64,000 bases of DNA from Ephemerocybe angulata. Lineage: Eukaryota > Basidiomycota > Agaricomycetes > Agaricales > Psathyrellaceae. Positions 1-11,905 of the stretch are shown here, in pieces (the stretch's first letter is position 1; each line of letters starts with the position of its first letter). Under the pieces are notes generated by a model. The model searched no databases and was not told the DNA's origin. It saw nothing but the letters and a program-made list of their open reading frames with translations. The DNA lies in the NCBI GenBank assembly GCA_013368325.1, contig JAACJK010000168.1, positions 1 through 64,000 of the forward strand. The letters are read 5' to 3'. A program made the translations under genes and the position numbers.

Positions 1-85
1 ACCCTAACCCTAACCCTAACCCTAACCCTAACCCTAACCCTAACCCTAACCCTAACCCTAACCCTAACCCTAACCCTAACCCTAA
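1..85. repeat. Telomere, (CCCTAA)n
   Basis: About fourteen uninterrupted CCCTAA units begin at base 1 and stop at 85, so the window starts at a chromosome end; the G-rich strand TTAGGG reads outward on the minus strand. TTAGGG is the usual telomere repeat of filamentous fungi. The array is shorter than a natural telomere probably only because the assembly ends here. Confidence 0.97.
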
Positions 86-2626
86 GCTGTCCCTATCATC
101 ATCACCAGGGACCAAGGCAGGGGCCGCGCGAGTTGTCTGGATGGTGCGTCGTTGATCGCGGGGGTCACGGAGGTGTGCAGGAATGAAGGGCTCGAACTCA
201 ACACGCGCCGCAGCGAGCTTATCGAGCTGCTGGTTTGCAAGCAGCATCTCGCCGAGAGGCTGGTTTCGACTCGAGCGCCGCCATGTCTCCTTCACAGCCT
301 GAATGTGCTTCGACTCTGTGATTGATGAACAGAGACCGTTGGGGGCGCCGAACATCTGAATGAGGAGACGGTAGTGAAGAAGGGAGTGCTGACGGGGAAG
401 GTTAAAGTTCTCGCGAATGCCGTGTTCTCGAAAGACTTCTCGTTCAGCGTGATAGCGATCGATGGCGTCGTCGATCTGGTCGAGGATTGTTTCGTCGATT
501 TGAGACCGTCGAACAAGATAACAAAAGTCGAGAAACGCTGCGACAGCACGGACCATGCCCTCGGGGACAAGCCCAGTTATTGCAGGCAGGAACACCTTCA
601 TGAGCGCCTTCGAGTCATTCCCGGTCCATTGCTTGAAGTTACGTCCGTCGTTGAAGCGTCGAAGCCCGGCGAAATGAGGAGAGACCTTGATTCTGAGGCA
701 GGATTAACATACATTTAGATCGAGATACATGCGCACAGACTTACCTGCGATCCATCTCCGTAACAAGCTTCTTTCCATCTTCCTGCTTCTCCATCCATTC
801 GACGATCCACGAGACAAGATGATCCTTGAATGTGCCTTTAATGATCTGGTGAAGTAGATCAGGCGAGAGGAGGTCATGGATATTTGCTCGAGGGAAGTAG
901 GCGGTAAACGGCTGATCGACACGCGTATGAGATGGGAGAGAAAAGGAATGGTTGTGAGAGAACGTACCACCACATCGCCAATCATCCCGTAACCATCCCA
1001 CATCTTCTTCACGTCACCATTCCACATCCTTCGAATCGCTTCAGTGTGTTCATGCGACCGTTGGACAGCCCTTTCAGAGTCCTCAGTGACTTGGAGCTCG
1101 TCTAGGTCACTTGCCGGAGCGGTGCATCTAGACGTTCAGAAATGAGTGTGTTGGTCGTGGTGCATCACGAAATCGGACATACCTCGCGCACCATCCTGAT
1201 ACCACACATGCGAGGACACACTGCTCCGGGTAGTCAGCGATGTAGGGCCCGATGGCATAGACAACCCTCCGCCAATGGCCATCGCCGCACTTCGTAATCC
1301 TCGGTTTCGTCATCCACGGCTTGAGGGGCATGAGAATCTTCGCGATTGAGGCGTGAAGAAGCTGGCGGCGAAATTGACGGAACTCGACGCTATCCTGCTC
1401 ATCGCGCTCCGCTGATAAAAGAAGTAAACATTAACATACAGTAGCGCAGGGTAGGTAACACGTTACACGTACTCTTCGGGATTGCAAGAAATCCAAGGAT
1501 GGACATAGCTCCTTTGTGCGCGCGCCGAATATCATTCTGAGCGTTCCCAAGTCCGCCGTACAAGGGATAGTACTCGTTCTGCCCCGTTGCAACCGATACC
1601 GTCGTCTTATCACTCCCGAGGACAACGGGAGCGAGCATGGCACCATGGAGACTTGGATCACTGAGCGCGAGCTGGTTCTGCAGAGAGGTCAGTCGATATT
1701 GACCACAAAAAGGAACTCCGACGTACCGACTGCTCCCAAGCCCACTCCCCAGACATGAGATCCACATACTGGCGCTTTCCATCCCTGCTCTTTACCTCCT
1801 TCGCCGCATAGTCAATCTTCTCTCCAAACTCCGGATTTCCGAGCTGAGCCTCCATCACGTCGAGCGGGTTGCGGTACCAGACCTCGTATTCGGCGTCCAT
1901 CCACGGTGGGGGGTTCTCTGGACGTGGACCTTCATATTTGACCTTGAATCCTTCCCAGGGAATGTCGCCGTAGGGGATTGAGTCGATGGTACTGTAAAGG
2001 TCTTTCGCCGAGCCGTACGGAGGCTCCATGGTATCGTCGTGGGTGGTTTGCTTTTGATATGCGTTCCAAATCGTCATGAGGTAGTCGATGTCGCCGGCTG
2101 ACATCTGAACCTTCGAATAGAGAAACTGGGCGAGGAGAAACTCCTCGGCGTTGTTGAACGGGAATAGGGGATCTTCATCAACTTCGGGGGGTGGGGGTGG
2201 CGTGTTTGGCGGTAGCGTGAATCCATCTTCGTCACAAGGGTCACCTAGAAGCCAAGTCTGGCTCAAAATGAACAGAGGAAGGAAAGATAGCTGTTACGCA
2301 CCTCCGAGATATGGATGTTTCCGTACAGTTGTACCTGTCCGACGAGGATTAGACTGCTGTGATGGGTGTGGCTCGAAGGGCGATGGCGTTCTGCTGGAGG
2401 GTCCTGGAGCTGGGCTTGAGGGTCCTGCTGGAGATGGTGGTTGTTCTGGGCTCGATGGATGCGGCGGCTGAGGCTCGGGCTCGGGCGAAGGGAAGGCGTA
2501 CTGGTTCGCTGGATTGAACTTGCACCATCTGAGATGCTGGGTGAGGCCGCGAGGTGTGTAACAATGGCGGGGGCATCTTGGATGTGTGCATGGGTAAACC
2601 GCGGATTGGTACTTGCCAACTGGCAT
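86..2626 (-). pseudogene. Plavaka-family transposase, C-terminus cut off by the telomere
   Basis: The minus strand encodes a protein I recognise as the Plavaka transposase family of agaricomycete DNA transposons. Exons from clean GT-AG signals: 1727-2257, 1473-1677, 1183-1411, 968-1127, 745-911 and 86-692. A 5' exon (about 2302-2626) encodes a C2H2-like finger (YPCTHPRC...GLTQHLRWC) followed by a Pro/Ser linker, but its frame does not join the next exon without another intron or a frameshift. Family landmarks in order are FPFNNAEEFLLAQFLYSKVQ, LGSDKTTVSVATGQNEYYPL, LAIPK, GPYIADYPEQ, a DLLHQIIKGTFKDHLV block and ITESKHIQAVKETWRRSS near the end. The last exon has no stop: it stays open into the TTAGGG array. 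It is divergent from the host gene at 2790, with only about 160 bp between them. Because the 3' end and the outer inverted repeat are missing, it is annotated as truncated. The family is confident, the first exon uncertain. Confidence 0.85.
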
Positions 2627-4150
2627 TGGGGCTTGAGATTTGGAGGTGTTTGAAGGCGGATGACGGGGTTTCGATCGAGCTGGGTCGAAAGTTGCGCAGA
2701 GCGGCCCTGAAGTCGCGTCGCACGTGAGTTTGTGATCAGGCGCCAGACGAAATTTTTGCCCCGACGCACCTTTCGCACTCATCACCATCATGCCCGAGTC
2801 TGGTGGACGTGTAACCCGTCCTGGCAACAAGGTCGCAAAGCCGTTTGCCCTTCACACGGCATATGATCAAGTACGTCGTTCTTCGGATATCGTCGAGGCT
2901 GAGAAAGCGAAAAGTCGAAAGGAGAAGGAGCGCGTGAAGGCGGCGGAGGCGCAGGGGATGAGGGATGTGGCCCGGCTTGAGCATGCTGCCAGCAAGCGTG
3001 CATCCAGGCAGAGGGCTAAACCGGGCGCCATCTTCGATGAAGATCTTGGTATCGAGAAAGCGAACCATTCGCGACCGGAGAAGAGGGCAGCTAGTGTTCA
3101 AAAAGGTCAGTTTTAATCTTCAGCTCTCAGCAGCGCTTCTTACCTCATGCTCGCTTTGTAGGACCCTTTCCCGAGGAGCGGCGAAAGCGCACAAAGCTGG
3201 TCGAGGTTACAGGTTAGTAGTGCTCACTGCTCATCGACCTATTCAGTCTACTTACGATCCTTTCATTCTTAGATGATGAGGAGGATGGGGACGATGTCGT
3301 GCATCAAGGCGATGAGATACACGAGTCGTCCGGTGACTCTGGCTCCGACGGTGAATACGTCGTCAAGAGAGATGATGAGGATGGCGAGTCGGAGGTGGAG
3401 GACGAAGATATCGAGCTCGAGGACGATGAGTGCGACACGCTCATCGACGAGCGTAAAAAGACCAAGGGTCGTGGTGGTGGTGGTGGGAAGAAAGAAAAGA
3501 AGGGTGTTGCTGGTCGTAACGAGATCCGTGAGATACGGAGTCTCCTGCCTGATGACGATTCTGATGGAGAAGTCCCTCATAACAAAGCCCAGTACGTTCA
3601 TGATTTATCTCACGCTTACCTTGACTCAACCATTCATGTACCCGGCCCAGACGTTCGAAGAACAAGGCGAAGGCGAAGGCGAACAAGGGCTCCGACGGTC
3701 TCCGCCAGAACTGGGACAGGGATGAAGTCCTATTCCCTCCTGCACCGAAGCAGCGCAGCCGAGCATCATCCATGGCCAGCAGCCATTACTCCGAGCCTCC
3801 GTTGACCGACCACTTCGACGACGACGACGACATTGTTCAGCAGGGGGGAGGATTGGCGGCTGATGAAGACGACGCAATTGCGCGCCAAGGCCTGAAGAGT
3901 ACCTTGAAGATCGAGGTCAGTTCCTTTCGCTTACTTGACGGGCCGTTGGTTTACTTGTTCATATTAGTCGGTCACCAAGATCGAGAAGTTGGAGAACACT
4001 ACGAAAATATACAAGAAAGCGTCGACCAAGTCATCGAAGGACCGTCCCAAGGTAGCCGACCTTCCTGAGGACGCTAAACTCCGCTGGAACTTCATGAAGA
4101 TTCGGTGTGTTGACGCCATCGGGAAGGAGTTACCATGGGCCGATCTCTCG

Positions 4151-4158
4151 GACGCTGC
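4151..4158. repeat. Left 8-bp target-site duplication of the hAT element
   Basis: GACGCTGC lies immediately left of the element and is repeated exactly at 8062-8069. Eight base pairs is the diagnostic target duplication length of hAT transposons. The motif is part of a coding exon (Asp-Ala-Ala codons). Confidence 0.95.
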
Positions 4159-7100
4159 TAGTGCCTTACAGGCCCAGGCCCGGCCCAAAAGCCGCGGCTA
4201 AGGCCCGGCTTTGGGCGGCCAAGGCCCACCGAAATCGTGGGCCAAGCCTTGAGCCCTAATATAGGAGGGGCCCGGCCCGGCTTGCGGCCCAAGCCGCGGC
4301 TCACGTCACCCAAAAAGGAAATTTACGAAATCTCACACATATAAGACCAAGACAACCGACAATTGAATACAGCATGCACGAAAACAATACAAGGACTACA
4401 CTAAACAACTACATCATCATCCGAGTCATCGTCAATGTCCACCCAAGCAGGATCCCCGTCGTCCTCCTCAACCTCGTTGTCAAACTCCCATGCCGACGTG
4501 GTATCCGGCTCACGGAAGATCATGTCGGTGCTGATCAACGACTTGAGGACTTGGATGGCCTCAACGATGTCGGCCTTGAGCGAGTTGCGCCGCTTTGAGA
4601 TCATAATGCCGGCGGCGGAAAAGGCGCGCTCACTCGAGACCGACGAGGCCATGATGGCCAAGTAGTCTCGGGCGAGAGAAGCCCAGGTAGGCAGACGACG
4701 AGCGTTCAACTAAAAGCACGTTAGCAATCAAAATGCATCACAAACATAACGGACGTACCCCCCACCACGTCACGACGGACATGCCCTCATCCAACTCATC
4801 GTTACCGTCAAGGTAACGATTCATCTCCCTGACCCACGGCGTCTCCATGTGCGCGGTAGCAGCGGAAGGGGGCGGAGGCGAAGGCGTGTTCGGCGTGGAC
4901 ATGTCATCGTCGGAGAGGTCGACGTCTAAACGCGAGCGGGTCCTGCTGGGGAGTGAACCCTCGGACCTCGCCGGGGGAGAGGTGGGGTTGAGTTGATGCC
5001 AGCGTTCAATAAACTAGGTAGAATCAGTACAAGAATATGACAAGAATGAAAATACGCACGAGTTTCTCCACGGAGCGACGGGCCTCGACCTCGAGCTCCT
5101 GGCCCCAGTTCTTCTGAAAATAAGTCTTGAGGGATGGATCGAGGACTGTGCCAACGTAAGTACACGGGCGCGAGGGAAGGAATGGATACACGCACCCATG
5201 CAAACCGTGTACGCGTGCACGGACGAGGTCTTGTTGTAGTAGGTGGCGATCTTGGAGAGGCCGGCGTTGAGCGCGTCGTGGTACCGGCTGTACTTTCCCT
5301 TCTGTGCAAGGGCCGTCCACGTCTTGTGCAGCTTTTCGAGGGCGGGGAGGGCGTGGGCGAGGGTAGGGTTGGTCTCTGAGGAGAACGCATGCTGTGCCAT
5401 GTCGGCGTGCTGCAACAGAGACATCGTCAGTCATATGTGAGGAAAAATTTCAAGGCTACCCACCATCATGATGCGGAGCATCGTTTCTACCCTGTTCCAC
5501 TCCTCCGTCGTAATGCAAAGCTCGCGCAGTGCGCGCTGCTTCTCGGGCGAGGACTCTTCCATGCTAATCTTGAATACGAAGTCGTTTATGTACTAGAAAT
5601 GTGTCAGTAAACTGTGAGAGACGACGGAACAAAAAGCTTACCTCCCGAAGGTTGAACGCTCGCTGGAGCATCGCGAACGTGGACGACCACCTCACCTTCA
5701 TGTCGAGGATGAGGTTGAGGGGCATTTTGACGCCCTCCTTCTCCTGCAGCTGCTTGATGAGGGCCGTCCTCTTGGCGGACGACCGAGCCTTGACGGCGAT
5801 GACGCGGACGAGTCCAATTTCATCCCTCTCGACGGTGGTGGTGATGTCGGCGAGATCGTCGAGCGTCGCGCTGAGGTCCTCGGGCGTCGAGTCCGTGTTG
5901 AGATGGGGGGTTTTGGAGTACGTGGCGATGAGGGCTTGAGTCGCGAGGTTGATTATATGCGCAAGGCAGCTGCGCGTCCCGGGTAAGCATCTGAATCACG
6001 AGAACAAAAGAACAAAAGACTTACCGAATGTGGCGCTCGCTTTCCTTCCACTCCGGGCGCTTGGCGGCTTGACGTCCCTTGTTCGCGTTGACCTTCCCGG
6101 CGAACCATTTCAGCATCGTGTTGTTGTTCGTTGCATTGTCGCACGTAACCCAGCCGATCTAAAACAAAAGAAAGAACAAAGTGTGAGAGAAAAGAACAAA
6201 GGAGGAGGTAAAAAAAAGTGCGTACCTTGTGCACAATGCCGTACCGCTTGGCGATGTCGTACAGCGCCCGTCCCATCCGAGCCCCGTCGTGGGCAGTGTT
6301 CATTTGCGTGAAGCCGAGAAGCGCCGCACGCAAACGCCAGTCCCCGGGACCCACCTCCTCAATCCAATGGCCTGTGACGGCGAAGTATGCGTCGCGATTG
6401 CTCGCTTGCCACGCGTCGCACGTCAGCGAGACCTCCCCTTGAACTTTGGGGCTCTAAGAGGGAAATTAGAATATATGAACAATGTACATAGAGATGGAAT
6501 GCTTACGTTGAGGCGGTTGCGAAGTTCAGAGACACTCTTGTGAAAACGGTCGATGAGGCTTTGGCGAATGGTGCGCTTGTCGGGAATCTTCACGCCTGCG
6601 AGCGAAGCGGCGGCGACGGCGATCATCCGCTGGTACTGCGGGTTGGAGAGGGCTTCGACGGGCTGGGGAACGTTAGCACATGAAGGAGGGAACGCAGGGA
6701 GGTAACGTACCTGGTTGGTCATGATCAGCCACTCCTCGGCAACCTCTTGAAAGAGGGCGTCGGAGTATTTGAGAACGGGCGGGGCCTGGGGGATTGACTG
6801 AAGGTGGGCGTCGAGGGTCTGCTGTTGCTGGGTGGCTTCGGCGGCTTCACGTCGGGCACGGACGGCTTTGGGGAGCATCGACAGGAAGTCGTTCCTGTCG
6901 CACCACTTGACGTAGCGCTTGTGGTGGTGCGCCTCCATGTGGCGGCGTAGCGTCGTGACCTCGGCGGTGAAATGCTTCCTGCAGGATGGTCAGTAAGTAG
7001 GCGCGTACGTAGTGGAAGAACTCACGGTCCAGGGCACAGTTTGCAGCGGCGCTGGCGCTTGGCTGCACCGGTGGGTCCACGAAGTTCGGTTTTATCGAAG

Positions 7101-8061
7101 AAGGCGTCGAGGTCCTGGGTGCGGTTGCGCTTGGGTACGGGGAGGGTTGGCTCGTCATCGGACGAGCTCAACTCCTCCACCTCAGGGGCGGGAGTGGCGG
7201 CAGGAGTCGCTTCTGGCGTAGAAAGGTGAGTGAAGTTCCTATAAACGAGAGAATAATACTTACTTTTCGCTTTCTTGTTGGGCTTGGACTTCCTGTTCGA
7301 CTTCTTGCGCTTTTTCGGCGCGCTTGTCGTTGCTTCCGACTCGGAGACCTCCCCCTCAGAGACCCCGGTGGAGGCGTGGTCAGTCTCCTCATCGGGGTCA
7401 GCACTATAAGTGCTGTGGGCCTCGTCGTCGTCGTCGTCGTCCGCGTCCTCGACGCTCGCCTTGCCGTTGCGGGTGGTGGTGGGAGAAGAAGAGCGAGATG
7501 ACGCTCGCACCGGTCCCGTCTGGGTTTGAATACCGTCACGGGCATCCCGGTGCGACGCCAACTCGAAATCTCCGTCGTTGTCGGGATCCTGGAGTCGGAA
7601 GCTGGCGCGGCGTTCGCGACCAGGGCGACCACTGGCGTTGACAGGTGTGGGAGCAGGGGCCATGAGGTGACGAAAGATATGGGATCTGAGAACTGCGAGT
7701 CGGAAAACCGGTGGTATGTGGTAAGGGCCGGTGTAGTATGATATAGGACAAAAAATAAGGTTTAAAAGGCGAATAAAATGAAAAACATAGTAGCACTTAC
7801 CTCTCGACTATTTTTGCGAATGAAAATCATTGCAAAAGTCACTGGAGGGGACCAGGAGGGGCTGCAGGGTGGCTTGCCAGTTGTTGATGGCCGCCTCCCT
7901 GCCGGCCCAAAGCCGCGGCTTCGGAAATTTCCGATTGGTCAGCCGGGCCTTGAGCCCAGCCGGGCCCTGTAGCGAGACCAAGTGAGGCCCGGCTCGGCTC
8001 GGCCTCTAAGGGCCCGGCTTGGCCCGGCTCGCGGCTTTGGGCCCGAGCCTGTAAGGCACTA
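4159..8061 (-). mobile_element. Complete hAT DNA transposon, 3,903 bp
   Basis: The element is bounded by perfect 15-bp terminal inverted repeats, TAGTGCCTTACAGGC at 4159-4173 and its complement at 8047-8061, and by an exact 8-bp target duplication. Subterminal regions (4174-4300 and 7905-8046) are unusual runs of GGCCCGGC/GCCGCGGC-type words, plausibly transposase binding sites. The single gene inside, on the minus strand, codes for a full hAT transposase with no visible lesion, so the element may be autonomous. It sits in an exon of the gene starting at 2790. Confidence 0.95.
4401..7663 (-). CDS. hAT transposase, BED finger plus RNase H-like catalytic domain
   Basis: Twelve exons with consistent phases: 7264-7663, 7026-7212, 6711-6978, 6507-6662, 6226-6453, 6025-6158, 5642-5969, 5464-5592, 5196-5409, 5060-5145, 4759-5013 and 4401-4709, giving 897 residues. 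Residues 1-180 are acidic/basic low complexity with a KKRKKSNRKSKPNKKAKSK-type nuclear localisation signal. A BED-like finger (CKLC...RRHMEAHHH) lies near 189-215. Catalytic landmarks of hAT enzymes are present: first Asp in LTCDAW (D350), second Asp in GWVTCDN (D420), the C-x2-H motif CLAH (459-462) and the Glu in VSSERAFS (E822). The C-terminal dimerisation region ERAFSAAG...KRRNSL is classic for the family. It acts in the nucleus, cutting at the 15-bp ends and joining into 8-bp staggered targets. No stop or frameshift was found. Expression is unknown. Confidence 0.92.
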
Positions 8062-8069
8062 GACGCTGC
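8062..8069. repeat. Right 8-bp target-site duplication of the hAT element
   Basis: GACGCTGC matches 4151-4158 exactly. The interrupted exon resumes at 8070 in the correct frame. Confidence 0.95.
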
Positions 8070-9100
8070 CATCACCGAGCTCTGGAACGGGATGTTCGAT
8101 GAGAATGAGGAGCACACGGTGTTGATATCAAGCACCCCGTACCTTGGTAAGCGCAAGGCGACGAGGGATGAGGTGGAGCTATTCCAGCTCATCAAACCTT
8201 TGGTGCGTTTCTTCCTCCCAGTCGACATACATCACTGACCGCCGCTTTGCTCCATTGACTCCCAGGTTCGTAACCAAGTCCTCGCTGCCGAGTGGAAGAC
8301 CCAGTTCGCCCTCGCCGCCATCAAAGCAGTTCATGCTGAATGGGACCGTCGCGACTTGGACACGCCAGATCAGCGCGCGAGCTGGGTCTCTCAAATGCTC
8401 GGCCCTGATCCACGCGACCGCCATAGCAAGAATCGACCATTCCTCTGGAGGGCTACCGACAGCCTGACTTGGAGCGGTCAGGATCCAAACACGTGTGGGG
8501 TACGTTCTCTGTAATGCGAGTTCATTGACTCTCTGCTGATGTTGGTACTCGACAGGGAGGTCTATTCCTGGGAAGGATGGTTCTCAAAGTGTTCGCCGAG
8601 CATCTTAGCATCGTGGGGTCCAGTACTCCTGGGGCTTTGGAAGCATTGGGGTTTGTTCCTTCGTCAAAGCCTCGAGGCGCACTCATGCTTTCTATCCAAG
8701 CAGTTAGTACCTTTCGGTTACGCGCTGCCAGTTTGAAAAGTTACTGAATCATTCTTAGGTCAACCGGGCGCTGGAGTATTCGCTGACGGGCAAGACGGAG
8801 GTTCCACAGGGCAACGACAAGACGGGCCACTTCTCGAAAGAGAACTGGGGTGACTACGAACGGCTCACCACCGTCAATGGCCAAGACTACCGTAAACCCG
8901 TCAAGAGGGCGACCGTGTTCGCAGCCACCATCAACGCTCTTGACGACCAGCGCTGGGCGGCCATCATCGACGCAGGAAAGGCATTTATTGGTAAGAAGGA
9001 GACGAGCGAGCGCCGGGGCCGTGCGCGTGTTGGCGCTGCTCCATTGCTTGAGGTCCAAGAGAGTGATGACGAGGTCATTCAGGATTCCATGTACATGTAG

Positions 9101-9394
9101 TCTATGCTTGTAATCCCTCCCTGGTAGAAATGCATCCTATTTGACGTGATTTCGATTTGGGTCCCAGCAGCGACGAAAGCTTGTGTGTACTTATGAGGTA
9201 ACATTTCGCTCACTTTAATAAGTAGCCCATGTACTTGTGCTCACTTATGGTTGGACGAAAAGTCACGAAAAGTTAAAAAGTACTTATGCAGGTAAATGAC
9301 CCTAGCTTGTCTAAGCTGAGCCATCTTATAACTACTTTTCTACTTCTGTGTCCTTTCACCTACTTTCCTACTTATTTAAGTCGCTATAAGGACC
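9101..9394. other. Intergenic, no gene seen
   Basis: AT-richer spacer between the broken gene and the first satellite block. It has several scattered ACTTAT/GTACTT words but no open frame or RNA that I can support. Confidence 0.5.
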
Positions 9395-11905
9395 CCAATA
9401 AAACCTCGTACATTTGCTGATGGACGGCACATGTACAAGCGTGTGCCGTCGAAGCACTCGCCATATGCCGCGAGTGCTAGTGTGTACCCTACTACGCAGA
9501 GAGCCACGGCTACGCCGACAACAGGTCCGTCGTGTGTGAGCCAGTCCTGTACACACACAAGTCTAGACTCGCACAAAATGCGGGCCCATAGTCTCAGACG
9601 GTGTGCGCTGTACGCGCAGCCACACGTCGTAGGATCAGAGCACGATAGACACAGTCGCAAGACAGTGCGAGTGCGTCGACGATGCACGCGTGTTGATGTG
9701 CCATCGGTGTACAAGTCCATGCCTTGTACTCGCACGTTAATGCGAGCGAAGCGCCTACGACGGCGTACCTTCACCACACACGCACGCCCACTGCCGGCTC
9801 CCCCATCGCACTTGCACTGTAGTACTGTACTGCGAGCGTTCTGCGACGACATCCGAACACCGTCAGAGACTCTGCATTTTCCGTGGACAGCGAGTGTGGA
9901 GGTGTACTCGTCAACCGGCGGAGCATGCATGTGCTCCGTCGTCGCACTCACTCTACACTGCGAGTGCTCGAGTGGATATGTTCACGAAGACCGTCTAAGA
10001 CCCTGCGCCCGCAGTGCAATGTGAGTGGAGAGTCTAAACTCGCCCGTCGCATTGATGCTCTGTGCGTCGGCTGAGCTCGATTCCCATGCACCCTGGCAAA
10101 CTCGAGCTCCAGTGAGTGAAAAATAAGAAAAGGAAGCTCACCTGATTACCACACGGCGCTAGGTCGACGGTGTCCTCGTTGTATCTCTATCCCGGTTTGT
10201 GCGTGTTGAATTTGCGTCCCGTCTTGCCATAGGCCCGCTGCACACATCCCAGAGCCGTGGTACACACGGCATGACTTTCGGAGCATGCATGTGTCGTAGG
10301 TGGCGAGGCGAGCGAAGTACCCGCTCGCACTCGCTCAATGTGCGCGTACACGCCGACATGCGCCGTCAGAAGACACTCCACTTGTACGAGTGCGGCGTGG
10401 ACTATGATACAGCCGTCCGGATGCTGGTGTACTGTACTTTAGTACTTGTACACCCCCGCATTCGCAGCATTTGTGAGCGCAGAATCGACGAAAACGACGC
10501 GCACGCGTGTGTGGACGCCGTCGGCGCATGAGCCCATGCGGTGCAGCGTCGACTACGGTGGACGTCTGTGCGTGTGCAGGTGCTTTCAGTATGTACAATA
10601 CCTTTCATTCTAGTGGTGCTCCATAACCACAGTCACTGATAACACGCACACGTGGGTATGTCGTCGTCCGTTTCTTGTCCTCGATGCACGGACTCATCCA
10701 CCTTGGCAGTGTAGAACGCACATAGATCTCGATTTAAATGCCACTTTACATGGAGAATTGCTTATGCAGTAACAGGAACGCGCACTGCATGGCGAGTGCG
10801 CGTTCACTCCACACAGGTGCGCCGTCGGAGATCCGCACTCGCTGTGCAGAGCATGCGCGGGGGTGTACTAGTGAATGGGCAGAGCACTGTATGCGGGTCC
10901 ACAGTCACCGACGATGCGCAAATGGACACGCAGGTCTGCGTCGGCGCTGCTCATGGCCATGGCCTTCGACGGCACACCCACCGACGGAGCATGGACGTGC
11001 CCCGTCGTCGCACTCGTACTGCACTGCAAGTGCACTTTCACTCTGCACTGGTACTCCATCAGAGATTCTGCACTCGAAGTGCAGAGCGAGTGCGGAGGTG
11101 TACTCGTGGACCGTCGGATGGTGTGTGAGATGCGTTGGCCGCGCACGCAGGTATGTGCGACGTCGAATGCTTGGTGACCTCTGGACTAGCAGTAACATGC
11201 GAGTGCAGAGTTTCCGACGGCATGAACACCGTCCCATGCTTTTCGACGGATTGGAATGCCGTCGGAGGATATGTGTGGGCTGCATCGACGTTTCCCGCGT
11301 GTCTGTGCGCCGTCGTAGGTATGTCCACCTCTGCACTCGCAGTGTAGTGCGAGTGTAGAGTCTCCGACGGCGTACACAGGCTGTTGGCTCAACTGTATGC
11401 CATCGGAGAGCGTACGTGGGCTGCGTCAACGGCGACACTCGTACTCGACCGCAGTTGTCGTTGAGTGCGCTTTGTCGAGTACCCTACTCCCCAGTGATGT
11501 ACCTCGATGGTCACCGCACTCAACAGCAGTCGTCGTCGAGTGCACATTTCGAGTACCTCACTTGGCGATGAACCTCGACGAGTTCAGTACTCGTCTTCAA
11601 TTGCACTTTGACGGTTATTGTACTTGAGGCGACGTACCTCGATAGTGCCCCATTCGACGACGACTATTTGACGAGTACAGCACTCGGCGGCAGCACTGAG
11701 CTCAGAGCAACCAATACTGTGCTCGACATCAGTCCTCGTACAGTGTACCTCGCACCTCGACGAGTGCAGTCCTCGATGCCGATGCCCTGGACGAGTACAG
11801 TACTCAGCGGCAGTCTTCGTCGAACTTGGGTGAGCTTCGTACTCGACGTCGACTGCTGCTTTCACTCAGCTCGAGTGAACTTCGTCGAGCACAAGACTCG
11901 ATGGT
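9395..11905. repeat. Palindrome-rich satellite-like array 1
   Basis: The block is built from degenerate copies of a self-complementary core close to GCACTCGCAGTGCGAGTGC, alternating with CCGTCGGA/TCCGACGG words and phrases such as GGAGGTGTACTCG and GAGCATG...GTGCTCCGTCGTC. Comparable phrases recur at irregular spacings of roughly 90-150 bp (for example near 9895-9975 and 10980-11125). From about 11420 the composition shifts to a second flavour dominated by CTCGACGAGT, GTCGTCGAGTGC and AGTACTCG. Both strands show many overlapping open frames, all Arg/Ser/His-rich with no recognisable domain; these are by-products of the repeats, not genes. Confidence 0.75.

Larger units (their letters stand above)
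2790..9100 (+). pseudogene. Agaricomycete hypothetical gene (DUF6532-like C-terminus?) disrupted by a hAT element
   Basis: Exons read in one frame: 2790-3105, 3162-3212, 3273-3591, 3651-3915, 3968-4158 continuing at 8070-8202, 8266-8499, 8556-8702 and 8759-9100 (stop TAG). Without the insertion they total 1,998 nt, or 665 residues. The N-terminal third is charged: a Lys/Glu/Arg-rich helix around residues 35-75, then long Asp/Glu runs and a poly-Gly/Lys patch, typical of a nuclear or chromatin-associated disordered region. The C-terminal half is globular, ending with an FSKENWGDYERLT stretch and a WAAIIDAGKAFI helix; the layout resembles the DUF6532-type proteins common in mushrooms, but that assignment is from memory and tentative. 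The fifth exon is split by the transposon at 4159-8061, inserted after the second base of an Ala codon. All other exons and splice sites look undamaged, so inactivation is probably recent. Function unknown. Confidence 0.8.
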
